A stretch of 64,000 nucleotides of DNA from contig JAGYXB010000442.1 in assembly GCA_022495005.1 (NCBI GenBank), forward strand, positions 62,001 to 126,000, read 5' to 3'. Of this stretch, positions 11,401 to 20,916 are shown one piece after another. Every line of letters begins with the position of its first letter. The first letter of the stretch is position 1. The notes beneath the pieces are model-generated. The model was not told the origin of the DNA, ran no database searches, and saw only the letters and a program-made list of their open reading frames with translations. A program made the translations under genes and the position numbers. The DNA is from Rhyacophila brunnea (Eukaryota > Arthropoda > Insecta > Trichoptera > Rhyacophilidae).

Positions 11401-13442
11401 AATGTCAAAAGCGACGCGCCAAACGGGGGTGGAAAAAGTCAGGTAAAAGCATTTTAATGATATTATAAAAAGATATATGATATTCAACATATATTTTTTT
11501 TATTAAATTTATAATGAAAAAAAAGTCACCGGGCGGCAGCCACCCCTGATGCGCCCCTGAATATCAAACACTATTACGCAGAACATCTATTTTTTTTTGG
11601 GAACAAGTCGACCTTGATTCTGGTCGTAATATGGTTTTGAAAATCTATTCTCAAAAATAGTCCTTGCACGCAATGTCACTAATATTATTATTCTTTTATT
11701 CCTTTTGACCATGTACGATCTTAATAAGATTATATGGGCCTCCAAAGAGTGTAGGTTTATATTAAATGATTTTTGTTTTTACGAGAAATGTATGTTAGCC
11801 ACTCGCTCAACCTATTAGGTCCATAATCTGACTCCAAAACTCGAACCTGGAACCCACGACATCATAAGTCGACGCGTAAGCCGCTCGGTCATCGTAGGCT
11901 CATTCCTCATATTATACAAAAAGATTCGCAACCCCTGATACAGTGGGATTTATTAAGCCACTCTCCGTTGCCTCAGTAGGCTAGTCAAGGTTGACGCGGG
12001 AGACGCGTTTTGGTCGTCCGATTCAGGAGTTGAAATTTGGCAGTGTATATCTATATCTGATTATGTATATTATTATTTCATTAATTTGGGTTGGTACCAC
12101 AATAAACTTAATACTTAAGTAAAATCTTATTGTTACTCGAAATTACAAAACTTGGACTACATCGAAAACCACAGCTGATATTTGAATATTGTTAACATAA
12201 TTATTACTGAATCTAATGTATTTTATCTCATCCACATTCTGTTCACTATATACAGTAATATTCAAACGACCATGCTAAGTGGGCCACGTCCAAGATTGCA
12301 GGTGTAGGGGCGAACCTTTGAGATACAATATGTATATCCACGATGTCCCCGCGGCTAGGGATCCCGGGAGCTATTTTCGATACATATGAATCCCGGGATT
12401 GATAAACATAATCCCGAATCTTTCGGGATTGATTTTTTTATCAAATTTTATGGAAAATAAAATAAAAACGAAAATATAACAGAAAAAATACTTTTAATAA
12501 CAAATAACTACATTATAAATAAACTGAATTTGAATGAAGTTTGATTTATACCAATGTGTAAGTTGCCGATTCATTTTATTTTTTCACATAAATTAATAAA
12601 AAAGAGAAAGATTGGGAAAAAAAAACAATGCTTAGCACTATTAACAGAGTTATTCCACCATGATCTCATACGTTTTACGGCAGTTTCATATTTGGCTGAC
12701 TAATTTGATTTATGAAGCGGAAAGGCCATACATACGTACACCATGATTTGCTTTACTATTTTAAATCTCGCTAACCCAAAGTCTTTTCTATCAGAAACAG
12801 CAATCTCATATTAAATTCACATTATTATTTATATTACAATATTATTTACTCTATTAAACTTATGTATTTCCAAGATTGAACGTATACATTATGTACAATG
12901 AATGTCTTAAATTATACTAGATTTATTTTTGATCGATTTTATCAAATATTTGTAAATATAAAAATTTTATACAATGGAAAAAAATGCCAATCCCGGGATT
13001 GTCAAATTGTAATCCCGAAATCCCGGGATCAGAATTTTGGCTCGGGATTGGATTCCCTACGCGCGGCTTAAGCATCGGCCTATAGCGTCGTGGGTCCCAG
13101 GCTCGAATCCTGGGTCTGGCACACATACTTACTTGCTTTTTTGTGTATGAGTCGGAGTATGCACCTAATAGGTTGAGCAAGTGGCTGACATCCATTTCTC
13201 GTAAAAACAAAGTCTGTTAATACAAACCTCCACTCTGTGGAGGTGGAGGCCCATATATATGATCTTATTAGGATCGGACATGGTCGAAAAAAATGTATAA
13301 CTACCTACATGTATTTGTGGTTTTATCTTCAGATGCCGTCCAGTCTTTGGCTCAGCTCAGAAATATTCGTATTGCCAATGGTAGGAGGCGTTACGCACCA
13401 TTTTCTCCAATTGAAAACCAAACAAAGTGGTTCCAGCCTTAA
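1429..13442 (+). CDS. nanos: nanos-family RNA-binding zinc-finger protein, paralogue A (six coding exons)
   Basis: Coding exons 1429..2458, 6179..6403, 8275..8424, 9809..10062, 11000..11177 and 13333..13442 join in phases 1,1,1,0,1 and give 1947 nt, or 648 aa plus TAA. Nanos is a cytoplasmic translational repressor that binds mRNA together with Pumilio and recruits deadenylase; it is needed for germ cells and posterior patterning. The fifth exon holds the diagnostic double zinc knuckle, CX2CX12HX10C followed after seven residues by CX2CX7HX4C. The N-terminal two thirds is low-complexity: N/Y-rich, then acidic and S/E-rich, then Q-rich. This is long for the family (Drosophila Nanos is about 400 aa). 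The next gene downstream on the same strand is a second nanos. Identity from the zinc finger is secure. The N-terminal exon chain rests on splice sites and phase and is less certain. Confidence 0.85.
2785..3782. mobile_element. hAT DNA transposon with perfect 8-bp target duplication
   Basis: The element begins CAGGGGCGGGCAAACT and ends AGTTTGCCCTCCCCTG, imperfect terminal inverted repeats of 16 bp. It is flanked by the identical 8-bp duplication GTCTATAC at 2777..2784 and 3783..3790, the hallmark of hAT insertion. Both ends carry subterminal GGGCCGC-rich motifs typical of Charlie/SPIN-like hAT elements. At 998 bp it is too short for a full transposase (about 600 aa), so it is an internally deleted, non-autonomous copy. 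Confidence 0.93.
2877..3557 (-). pseudogene. hAT transposase, C-terminal fragment
   Basis: Open frame of 226 codons on the minus strand inside the hAT element. The C-terminal part [15 protein letters not shown] followed by [15 protein letters not shown] is the hAT dimerisation-region signature (FGSTYxCEQxFSxM...LR..L.D.HL). The N-terminal half resembles the GTF2IRD2/SPIN-like hAT proteins. The zinc finger and the first catalytic acidic residues are missing, so this fragment cannot be an active transposase. It is still open, so the insertion is probably not ancient. Confidence 0.85.
4244..5637. mobile_element. 1.39-kb foldback (palindromic) element flanked by TTAA
   Basis: The left arm 4244..4923 and right arm 4955..5637 are inverted copies of each other at very high identity (single-base differences only where compared), separated by a 31-nt A/T loop. 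The termini read GGGGG(T)ACATGCTCGTCG and its complement. TTAA abuts both ends (4240..4243 and 5638..5641), the target used by piggyBac and Sola3 elements. No coding frame is visible. Transcribed within nanos-A intron 1 it would form a hairpin of about 680 bp. Confidence 0.9.
5826..5955 (-). repeat. tRNA-derived SINE-like fragment, second type
   Basis: On the minus strand a tRNA-like head carries a perfect RNA polymerase III B box (GGTTCGATCCC) about 35 nt after an A-box-like TAGCTCTCGTAG. It differs from the main SINE family of this window in head sequence and in its 3' body. It does not fold into a complete tRNA, so it is not called as a tRNA gene. Confidence 0.45.
6179..6403 (+). CDS. nanos: nanos-A coding exon 2, VMADF motif exon
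   Basis: Acceptor TTCTCAG|CC and donor CTTG|GTAAGC, phase 1 in and phase 1 out. The translation contains [13 protein letters not shown], which matches VMADFKANGWDSD in nanos-B exon 3. This is the only upstream exon that is clearly alignable between the two paralogues and is therefore a probable functional motif, for instance a partner-binding site. Its role is not known to me. Confidence 0.85.
6436..6992 (-). repeat. tRNA-derived SINE, main family, interrupted by a MITE
   Basis: Read on the minus strand it has the tRNA-Ser/Leu-like head GATGGCCGAGCGGTT, a B-box-like GATTCGAATCC followed by TGGGTCTGGC, the CAAATTTGTGTTTGAGTC-like body, and the tail that ends in GGCCCATAT-type sequence near 6440. 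The body is split at 6515..6877 by a hAT MITE, and part of the core (the GGTTGAGCAAGTGG segment) had already been lost. Confidence 0.75.
6515..6877. mobile_element. hAT-type MITE with 8-bp target duplication
   Basis: Terminal inverted repeats CAATGACATTA...ATGGACGA and the complementary TAATGTCATTG end. Flanked by identical GCATACTG at 6507..6514 and 6878..6885. No coding sequence. Internally it holds two imperfect direct copies of a unit that begins TTGTCGGGTCTGCCGAATG (about 6576 and 6648) and ends in ATATTGCTATAAATTC. Confidence 0.88.
7188..7560 (+). mobile_element. possible solo LTR or LTR fragment
   Basis: A TGTTCGATATTGCGTG start, a TATA-like GAATATATAAGCAC at about 7271, and a polyadenylation-like GCAATAAACG at about 7455 are arranged as in an insect LTR. 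No second copy, integrase or primer-binding site is found in the window and no clear target duplication was identified, so this is tentative. Confidence 0.3.
8275..8424 (+). CDS. nanos: nanos-A coding exon 3, Q-rich
   Basis: Acceptor TTTTTTAG|GT and donor GCCG|GTAAGG, phase 1 to phase 1, 150 nt. It encodes [14 protein letters not shown] followed by a leucine/glutamine segment ([11 protein letters not shown]). No known domain is seen. The exon stands out from the AT-rich intron by composition and by a continuous frame matching its neighbours. Confidence 0.8.
8425..9808 (+). other. nanos-A intron 3
   Basis: Contains one SINE at its centre. The stretch 9195..9650 has moderately GC-rich pieces (around 9270..9380 and 9540..9610) without a coding frame or identifiable ends. 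They are probably further decayed repeats. Confidence 0.7.
8908..9060 (+). repeat. tRNA-derived SINE, main family
   Basis: Head GAGCGGTTTAAGCGTCGGCC, B box region AGGTTTGAATCCTGGGTCTGG, then the family body with GTGTATGGAGTC and CTAATAGGTTGAGCAAGTGG. The 3' tail diverges after about 9060. Confidence 0.8.
9809..10062 (+). CDS. nanos: nanos-A coding exon 4
   Basis: Acceptor TTTTATAG|GT and donor CAAGCA|GTAAGT, phase 1 in and phase 0 out. It encodes a polar S/N/Q-rich linker ([11 protein letters not shown]... to ...[10 protein letters not shown]) that ends in a basic patch directly before the zinc finger, a usual place for a basic linker in Nanos proteins. Confidence 0.85.
10063..10999 (+). other. 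nanos-A intron 4
   Basis: Phase-0 intron containing one 180-bp hAT MITE. Otherwise nothing recognisable. Confidence 0.75.
10531..10710. mobile_element. short hAT-type MITE
   Basis: Ends CAGGGCTCGAAATGGA and complement of CAGCGCTCGAAATGGA, with further inner repeats of GTTCCGGTTCAT. The flanks ATTATAAA (10523..10530) and ATTATAGA (10711..10718) match at seven of eight positions, consistent with a hAT target duplication. A related left end is found at 63955. Confidence 0.8.
11000..11177 (+). CDS. nanos: nanos-A zinc-finger exon
   Basis: Acceptor AATTTTAG|GAA and donor CCAAG|GTATGT, phase 0 in and phase 1 out. It starts ECGFC and encodes both CCHC knuckles with classical Nanos spacing: CX2CX12HX10C, seven residues, then CX2CX7HX4C ending KYCPQ. 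All eight metal ligands are present. This is the RNA-binding domain that contacts target mRNA next to Pumilio. Confidence 0.95.
11722..11904 (-). repeat. tRNA-derived SINE, main family
   Basis: Minus-strand head GATGACCGAGCGGCTTACGC, TCGTGGGTTCCAGGTTCGAG, then GACCTAATAGGTTGAGCGAG and the family tail ending GGAGGCCCATATAATC. A short part of the body after the B box is missing compared with other copies. Confidence 0.8.
12336..13267 (+). repeat. tRNA-derived SINE, main family, split by a hAT element
   Basis: The head begins CCACGATGTCCCCGCGGC at about 12338 and resumes at 13060 with GCGCGGCTTAAGCATCGGCC, TCGTGGGTCCCAGGCTCGAA, CCTAATAGGTTGAGCAAGTG, and ends GTGGAGGCCCATATATATGA near 13267. A 704-bp hAT element interrupts the A-box region. 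Removing it restores a normal SINE head. Confidence 0.8.
12356..13059. mobile_element. non-autonomous hAT element inside a SINE
   Basis: Ends TAGGGATCCCGGGAG and the complement of TAGGGAATCCAATCCCGAG. Both sub-ends contain several ATCCCGGGATT words in inverted order. Flanks CCCGCGGC (12348..12355) and CGCGCGGC (13060..13067) agree at seven of eight positions. The interior is AT-rich with no transposase frame. A related fragment lies at 34174..34250. Confidence 0.82.
13333..13442 (+). CDS. nanos: nanos-A terminal coding exon
   Basis: Acceptor TTTATCTTCAG|AT receives the phase-1 G of the zinc-finger exon to make GAT. The exon adds a 36-residue C-terminal tail ([17 protein letters not shown] through ENQTKWFQP) and ends in TAA at 13440..13442. 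Phase, strong polypyrimidine tract and non-repetitive coding composition agree. nanos-B has no equivalent exon. A possible AATAAA lies at 13489..13494. Confidence 0.75.
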
Positions 13443-13554
13443 TTTTTGGAGAATGAACCCAGCGGTTCCTAGACGACCAACGGAAAATAATAAAAAAAAT
13501 ACTATTTTAGAACGAACGTTAGTGTTTTTTCCATGACAGCAACCGCTGGAATAT

Positions 13555-13566
13555 GTAGCTGGTTAC
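13555..13566 (+). promoter_or_regulatory. possible Smaug-type CNGG hairpin in nanos-A 3'UTR
   Basis: GTAGCTGGTTAC can fold as a 4-bp stem (closing pair G-U) with a CUGG loop, the form bound by Smaug proteins in Drosophila nanos mRNA. It lies 113 nt after the stop codon. A single short hairpin in AT-rich DNA may be chance. Confidence 0.2.
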
Positions 13567-15680
13567 TTAACAATTTTGTACTAAGAATAATTCTCATTGG
13601 TTTAAATTGGAATATTTAAAGTTAAGGCATTGTTTTGATAAAACGATATACTATCAAAAGTATATTATTATTTTCACTGAAAATATCTTGTTAAAGATAA
13701 ATTATGTACGAAAATATTTTAAAATCAATATTATCAATCTTCCAACTAACTTTTATTAAATATTAAAAACATAATATAGTATCCGGAAAGAAGTAAGTAA
13801 GTGAAAATTTTATTGATTTTTTTGTTGCACACGGAATTTAAATTTATTGTAATTAATGTAACATTAGGGTGTTTCAACTGTTATTTTACTTAAATCCTTC
13901 AACTTAACGATTTAAGTATTTTTGGTGGCTAAATGTAGGTCCGTTTTAGATGCAAAATTGTTGTTAATACAATACGATATAATAGGGTTGAAAGGTTCAC
14001 ATACCTAAATTGGCATAAGTACCTATATATATCTTGCCACCGACTTAAAATAATATTTTTTGTAAAGTGTAGGAATGTTAGATTAAAGATTAAGTTCTAA
14101 TAATATTTGAATATATTATGTACTAATTCATATCTTACAATAATATATAGGTATGTACATACTCCTACACAATATTCATATTATGTGGATTTTAACTGAA
14201 CACTAATATTTTTATCAAATTACATTTTATAAAGACAAAAACGTGACAAGAAATTAACAAAAGCTTGTAGGTCGCGTAATAATATACTTATATATATATT
14301 TTTTAAATAAATTAAAAACAGTTATGTTATCTAACAACGTGTAGGTACATACGTTGGTAACATAAAAATTACGACTCGGCTCTACTCTCCCATTAAATCA
14401 CGGAATAAGGCGTCAAAAGTAAAGTTGTTAGCCCAACACCCATTAACACATTTTTTAGTAAAATGAATTAATTATAATAAATATTTTATGAGGTTGTCAA
14501 CCTTTTTTCTGTATGAACCACGCCTTGATAGTGGCGCCGACTAATAAATGCTTTGAAATCCATTGTTTCATTAATTTTCATTTACCTATTTAGGTATTTG
14601 TCTGTCATTTTTTTTACCAAAACTTCTTCGGGACATTTTTATGGACCCGCCTGATTTGCAAGGTAGGCTAGAGTGCGAAAATCATAAGTTGAAGTGTCAT
14701 GGCCGTCGTCGTGGCGCTGCAATCTATTATGAAAGGATTGTCAGTATTGTATTTCTCGAAACGGCCACGCTTCACGTCAAACTTGCCGCAGCTAATATTT
14801 ATGTTATTATGCGAATAATGAATGCTTTATAATAATATGCTGGAAATATTAAACAAATTCATTAAAAGCATGAAAATATTCTCAAATGCCTTACTGTGGT
14901 ATCAAAAATTCAAATATTTTGAAATTATTAACAAAATATTATGAGTTTGAAGAGATCACGAACGGGGTTAGAATAATGAATAATCAAAATTGACTGATTC
15001 GATTCAAAAGCATTGCAATTTTTCTTGGTATTTGAGAATAATGTATTCTATAATTGTAAATAAATGACACTTAGTGCTATGTATGTTTTGCACGTTACTT
15101 TCAAATTAATAGGGATGTGTTAAAAATAATTTTGAAGAAGTTTTCTGTGTTAACAAATAAATCAAGGAAATTTTAAAAAAAGTGTGCTCTTATCGAAAAA
15201 AAAAACTATTTACGTATATACTGCCTACTATACTATTTTTAATATGTGTGCTTATTCTGGAATATTTTTAATACTACATATTAGGTATATTGATGTCTTT
15301 AAAATGAGATTCAAATATATGATACGTTTAAATATTATTATGAATGATTGATTTCGCTACATACAGATTTCTCATTTTTATTTGTTTTTTTAATGTCATA
15401 AAAAATAGAATTCAAGAAGTAGGTATCATTTCGAAGATTTAATTATAAATGTAGGCATTATTACGAGGGTCGGATTGGCAACATTGCGACACACCAATAG
15501 CGGGTCGAGAAATTAATGACGTGGAAATTTAAGAAATTCCGTTTGGAATCAAAGTCGTGGCTTTTTAGCTTTTGGTGCCATTTTTAACAGATGATTTAAA
15601 TTACTATAATTATTGCGTTCGGCAGCTTTCTTTCTCCTTTTCAACATTTCCGTTTTTCTTTTTTTCCTAGTAACCATTTT

Positions 15681-15740
15681 TCGAATTCTCGAGAATCTCA
15701 TTTATGAGTTCTCGAGAAATGAGTTTTCTCGAAATTTCAT
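15681..15740. repeat. TTCTCGAGAA palindrome-rich repeat fragment
   Basis: Several AATTCTCGAGAATCTC and GTTCTCGAGAAATGAG words in alternating orientation within 60 nt, resembling the end region of a DNA transposon. Related sequence recurs at 18061..18260. No target duplication was identified. Confidence 0.4.
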
Positions 15741-18060
15741 AAAATTAATTTCTCGTTTACAACCTCAAACTTGCCTAGGACGTCCGCCTTTTCCTTTATG
15801 CGTTGTTTGAATAGGATATACACGTAAGTAGGTATATCAATTTGAAGATTTTGCAAAGTTTACGAAATTTTATTAAAAAGAAAGGCAAAATAATATCCTA
15901 GGTTGCCATACTGATGCATTCCATCCACCCCATAATAATAATATGTTTGCTTGCGTATTTTGTTTGTAGTACGTACCTACTACAAGCATACGTAGGTACT
16001 TATAATAAATATTATACACGCAAGAAATAAGTATTATTTGTAAACTCTAATGTATGTTAATCAAAATTAATTGAATATAATAAATTTTACTCTTTTAATG
16101 ATAAATGGGTTGCCTTGCATGACAGGAAAGTTTTCATCCAACAATTTATTTAGGTACCTACTTTAATAATATTACTTTATAAATATTATAAAATTTTATA
16201 CGTGGAGTATTAATTGAATCAGTATTTTTTTTACCTTTTATCGTATTTTCAAATTTCATGGAAATTTTCGTGTCATCAAAAAATAATTCTTTGGTGTTTG
16301 TAGATTTTTACACAATTTTTATTATATTTTGATAATGTTTTTATCCACCATAATTTTCTCATTAAAGGAAAATTGATTTATTTGGTAAAATCAGTCGAAT
16401 TATTGATAATTTCCCAAATGCTTTGAATCTTATGAGGTTTGTTTAATATAATATAATATCGTCAATATTATGAGAATTTAGTACTCTTCCGAAGAATACG
16501 TCTTATATTTGTTATTACTCATTTCAATGTTAAACTTTTTCTCAGGACGATTCTCATAACCATTGTGCAACTTTTCATATTTTTCACATTACTTTTAGGT
16601 TAACTCATATATAGTCATATAAAACAATATTAAAAAAAATTAAAATTAAAATTAATAATGTCGTATGATGTACTTATTAAAAAACATTACATACCTAGAA
16701 ATAATCAGTTTTTATTTTTATTTTGCAGGGATATTCATATTAGTAACAAATATAAACAAATATTGGGTGCCTATCTAATTATGGATTGGGTATCACTTGT
16801 GTACCTACTCTATTTTTGATATATCGTACATAGGTACTTACCTAATCTAGTTATTATTATGTTTATACTGTAAATACTTGATGAAAAGATATTTTATTAC
16901 AAATTACAAATTATTGAATAGGTACATAACTTATAATTACATAATATTGATTTGGTTGTTATTTCTAATATTTATAATCTACTTACTTTGGCCCTGCAAA
17001 ATTGCCCACTTTACAATATTTAATTGGTAGACATTAGTAATAGGAAATTATGACATTTCTATGTATAAAGTTTCCAAGTTTAGTGTTTAAAACATTTTTT
17101 ATTGTACACATAATTCAAATACTGTTTGATAAAATATAACTTTTGCGTATTATAATTTTCAGCCTTAAATTTAAGATAATAGTTTGCTATAGTTTTTATT
17201 GAATTTCACGATTGGTCGTTGCTTTAAAGTTTAAATCATTTTTTTGGAAACGATAAATTTGAACAATAAATTCTTAATTATCAAATTTGACCCTACTGAT
17301 TGGTACTTATTGATTTTTATGTGAAGCATTCCTAAGTGTGTAAATTTATCATTAAGAGCTAATTTTAACTAAATCTTTGAATATATTGTAATCAATAAGT
17401 AGGTACATTTAACAAAATCTTTTCTATTTTATTTGTTATAGGCACCTAATATTACTCCTCGGAAGCTTTTATAAACTATGTAAATTTTTATTTTTAATGT
17501 ATTCATGCTATAAACAGGCATGATTTTCTAGTAATTCAAATATATACTGAAGTTTGGTAAGTATGTACCTTCGCACCTAAGCATAATGTTTGATATTAAT
17601 ATTTTATTTTAGTTTAAATCATTATGGAATAATTGATCGAAAGTTGTAATAAATAATTAAATATTATTGCTCTAATATCAGTAGGACCAACCTACGGTGA
17701 AACGAGATCATGGGTTCCTAATATTTTTCGAATGCGAGGCCCTTTTATGTAGATCGAACAAGCCGCGACGGTGGAGCGTCGTTTTCATAAAAAGTCATTT
17801 TAATACGACGAAGTAGTGACATACTCAATCAGACTAACATGTCACCCGCATCAGTTTATGTTTCAAATTGTATTGTAATTATTAACTATTAAATCCATTA
17901 GAAATAAAATTAAAATTCCATCAAGTATGTACCTTCGGTCGATAGTGTTAATATTAGCTGAATGTTATCATTTCTCCGCGGTCATCTTAAACAAACAAAT
18001 TAATTCAATTCAGGTCATTATACATTTAGGAATGCAACTTGTGATTTAGAGCTGTTCTTT

Positions 18061-18260
18061 ATTTCTCGAGAATTAGATTCGAGAATTTTCAAGAAATCGA
18101 CATTATTACGAAATTACCTCTTTTTTTTAGCTCTAACGGGCATTTTTTTTATTATTTAAGGAATTCCATTCTGTTTTTTTTTAATCCTGTTCAAGATAAG
18201 TAGTTTAGCCTAGTGACAATTTTTCAATAATCTCGATGAGAATTCTCGAAAATTTCCATC
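18061..18260. repeat. TTCTCGAGAA palindrome-rich repeat, second fragment
   Basis: Starts ATTTCTCGAGAATTAGATTC and ends GAGAATTCTCGAAAATTTCC. Inner and outer words are inverted relative to each other, so it may be a small decayed MITE of the same family as 15681..15740. Confidence 0.4.
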
Positions 18261-19888
18261 TGTAACTGGCTCGTTTTTCTTTGTTGATATATTGTTCATT
18301 GAATTTTTATTAGTTTCATACCGAAAACGTTTATTCCTGTTTTCAGTCGAATTCTCCGACTTTCGCTGATCGATGTTAATAATTATTGAGCGTCGATTTT
18401 CCGTATGCTATCAAATACACATAAATTTATTTTATCCAATATGTACATGTAAATATACTTACTATAAAGACCTCCATTAAACATGAATTTTGATACTAAA
18501 TTTTGCTTCCTGGTGAATATATCTTTTTCCGTTTATTATTAATGGGGGTCGCACCCCCCGTTAGTAATGAATTTTAATAATATATTGTAATCTATAAGAA
18601 TTTGTCTATTCCTACTACAAGTTACATACTATTACTTATAACCTATTTCTACTAAGAATAATTATCTATCAATTGTCTAAATTAACTAACATACACGATA
18701 ATGATGAATATAATTAATGTAGGATAGACTATCTAGTACAGCGGGTGACATTATAGGTAAATATTATTAGGAAATTATATTTCTGTGAATAAAATGATGA
18801 CTATTTTACGGAGCACATACTCCGATTATGAGTGAAGTTATATTTTCTAATTTCTAATAAGTTATAGGGAGGTATAGGTAAATCATTCTACAGTGGCACC
18901 ATAGGCGATTCGCGCGTGTATTGAATTGCTTGCGACAATGCCTGTTTCAATGCTAGCAAACAATACCATTACAAATACAAGCCGCATTTGCAGTACCCAT
19001 GGTGCCAGTGTATAACGATTTACATATACTTCGTTTGCTCTTATTTTCCTTTATGATAGGTATTGAACCAAATGAAAATATTATGATGCTTATTAGGTAT
19101 CTAATTATACTTCTTACTAAATATGTATAGGTATTGTTTTTAGTCAGAATTGTAAAAGGAAAATATTTCTCAATATTATAATCTCTTTTGAACAGTTTTT
19201 ACACGGTTATGAATAATAACACTGTCCAAGAATACGGACCAATATTATTGAATGATTACACTACATAATTAAATAATAGAGCCCATTTTAATATATTAAA
19301 TCTATCTTTTTTATAAGTAGTTTGTTTTACACTGTGTTATCTCTGGAACGTGGAAAAATAGAATCAGGTGTGGGTAAGCATACCCACCTATAAAAAATGA
19401 CTTTTATAAAGTAATACAGAATTTTATAATTTTACATTTATCAGAAGATTCTCTTGTGATGTTAACAAATATATTGGCACCCGTTGTTGTAGGTAGTCTT
19501 TAATTATGATCGAAAAATATAATTAATATTAATAATATACCTACTGTAAAATTAGTTTAATGAATAACTTTTATATTTCTAGCTGTATGTATCTAAATAG
19601 GTACTTTAATCATTATATTAATACATTTGTAATTCTGACAACTTTGTCATTATATCGAAGAATAAAATAACTGAGTTCTGTATCTAATTATAATATAATT
19701 AAGTTTAATGTTGTTTAAAAATATTGTTAATTACATATGTTGGGTTAAATATATAAAAATACGACGATGTAGCTATGTCCACGGTATTCGAAATATGTTC
19801 TTCATTTTCTTCTTTTGTTTTTTTTTCTCAATAAAATCGCAGCAAATTTAAAATTGTTTTTTTTTCAAACATATTAGATACCTATACC

Positions 19889-20916
19889 TAGGCTTACTAT
19901 ACGTCCCGGTTTGACCGGGGTTGTCCTGGTTTCAGACATTGGTCCCGGCATTCCGGCCGGTTTGGCATTCTGTCCCGGTTGTTGTTCCGCGTATGAATGA
20001 TTGTTAATAATAAATTGTCATTGTTGTGAAAATATAGAAATATTTTCATATCCCAAATAAGTTTTTACAAGTGGGTCCAATTATTCAAACATTTTCAAGA
20101 GCAACACATCGACGTACCAAATCTAGTAAAATTGTTACAATATTATGTTGTGTCTACCAGGAAAGTCCGCAGCTTTGCAGCGTGTTTTCTCGATATTTGG
20201 TCGGATGACCGAGGCCGCATGCAGGAGTCTACGGTATGGGCGCTATTAATTCGAGTGCTTAAAGTCAGACAACGTTATCTACAAAAAAGTGTTTTTTGTT
20301 TTTTTGAGATAACGTTATTTTACATGTACGGCTATATGATAGTCAAACAACGTTATGTCAATCTTTTTTAATTTCTGATTAAATTGTCAGTAAAGTTTAA
20401 CGCTAACTACATAAGTTAGCCTTGTTTTCATATTTTTTTTAAACTATCCCTATAAATTTTAACATCATCATAAGCAAGATAAATGTACAATACACAATAA
20501 ATTATAAAATATTAACATTAGCTTTTAAATAAACATTTCCCTTGTTGAGTTACAAGAATCTAAAATAATGATTTTTGGCTCTCCTGTAAAGTTGCACTTT
20601 TGTAGATAGTGTTGTTTGACACTAAGCCCTCGAATTGTACTGTAAATTGAACTTATTTACCATTCAATTTCAATACCTTTAACTTTATGAGAAAATTAAA
20701 AAAAAAATGATAAAGTGCTGACAAAAAGTTCATTCCAACGAGAAGTACGACTGGTAGGTACCTACAATAAATTAATTACTTTAAATTTCTGCTGCAGCAG
20801 ATCTTCTGCATTCTTCTTTTGTAATAATAAAACAATGTTTAGTGATTAAATTTTGTTTCTTTGACACACCTCCCGTTCATGTCCTGGTTTAAAGTTTCAT
20901 AATTATGGTAAGCCTA
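19889..20916. mobile_element. decayed hAT element with transposase fossil
   Basis: Ends TAGGCTTACTATA and the complement of TAGGCTTACCATA, followed inward by GTCCCGGTTT / GTCCTGGTTT. The flanks CCTATACC and CCTGACCC agree at six of eight bases. Around 20158..20240 two overlapping frames read GKSAALQRVFSIF then WSDDRGRMQESTV, the C-terminal hAT motif (SAA-x-ERVFS ... W-x-D-x-R), broken by a frameshift. The element is old and inactive. Confidence 0.7.
20249..20636. mobile_element. MITE nested in the hAT fossil
   Basis: A 40-bp imperfect inverted repeat: left AATTCGAGTGCTTAAAGTCA continuing to ACAAAAAAGTG at 20292, right 20595..20636 reading the same on the other strand with a few differences. 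It interrupts the transposase fossil immediately after the STVxAL motif. The superfamily was not assigned because the target duplication is unclear. Confidence 0.6.

Larger units (their letters stand above)
11178..13332 (+). other. nanos-A intron 5
   Basis: Contains a minus-strand SINE and a plus-strand SINE that was split by a hAT element. The stretch 11230..11720 has a GC-richer patch (about 11300..11440) with no supportable exon. Confidence 0.75.
13443..19888. other. nanos-A 3' flank and intergenic DNA
   Basis: The first few hundred bases are the probable nanos-A 3'UTR. The rest is AT-rich with many TAGGTA-type words. Apart from short TTCTCGAGAA-containing repeat fragments (separate entries) I see no gene, RNA gene or complete element. 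The isolated short frames here lack splice or motif support. Confidence 0.6.

Noticed and set aside
20132..20371. 79-codon frame as an independent gene
   Set aside because: It overlaps the hAT transposase fossil and continues into a MITE.
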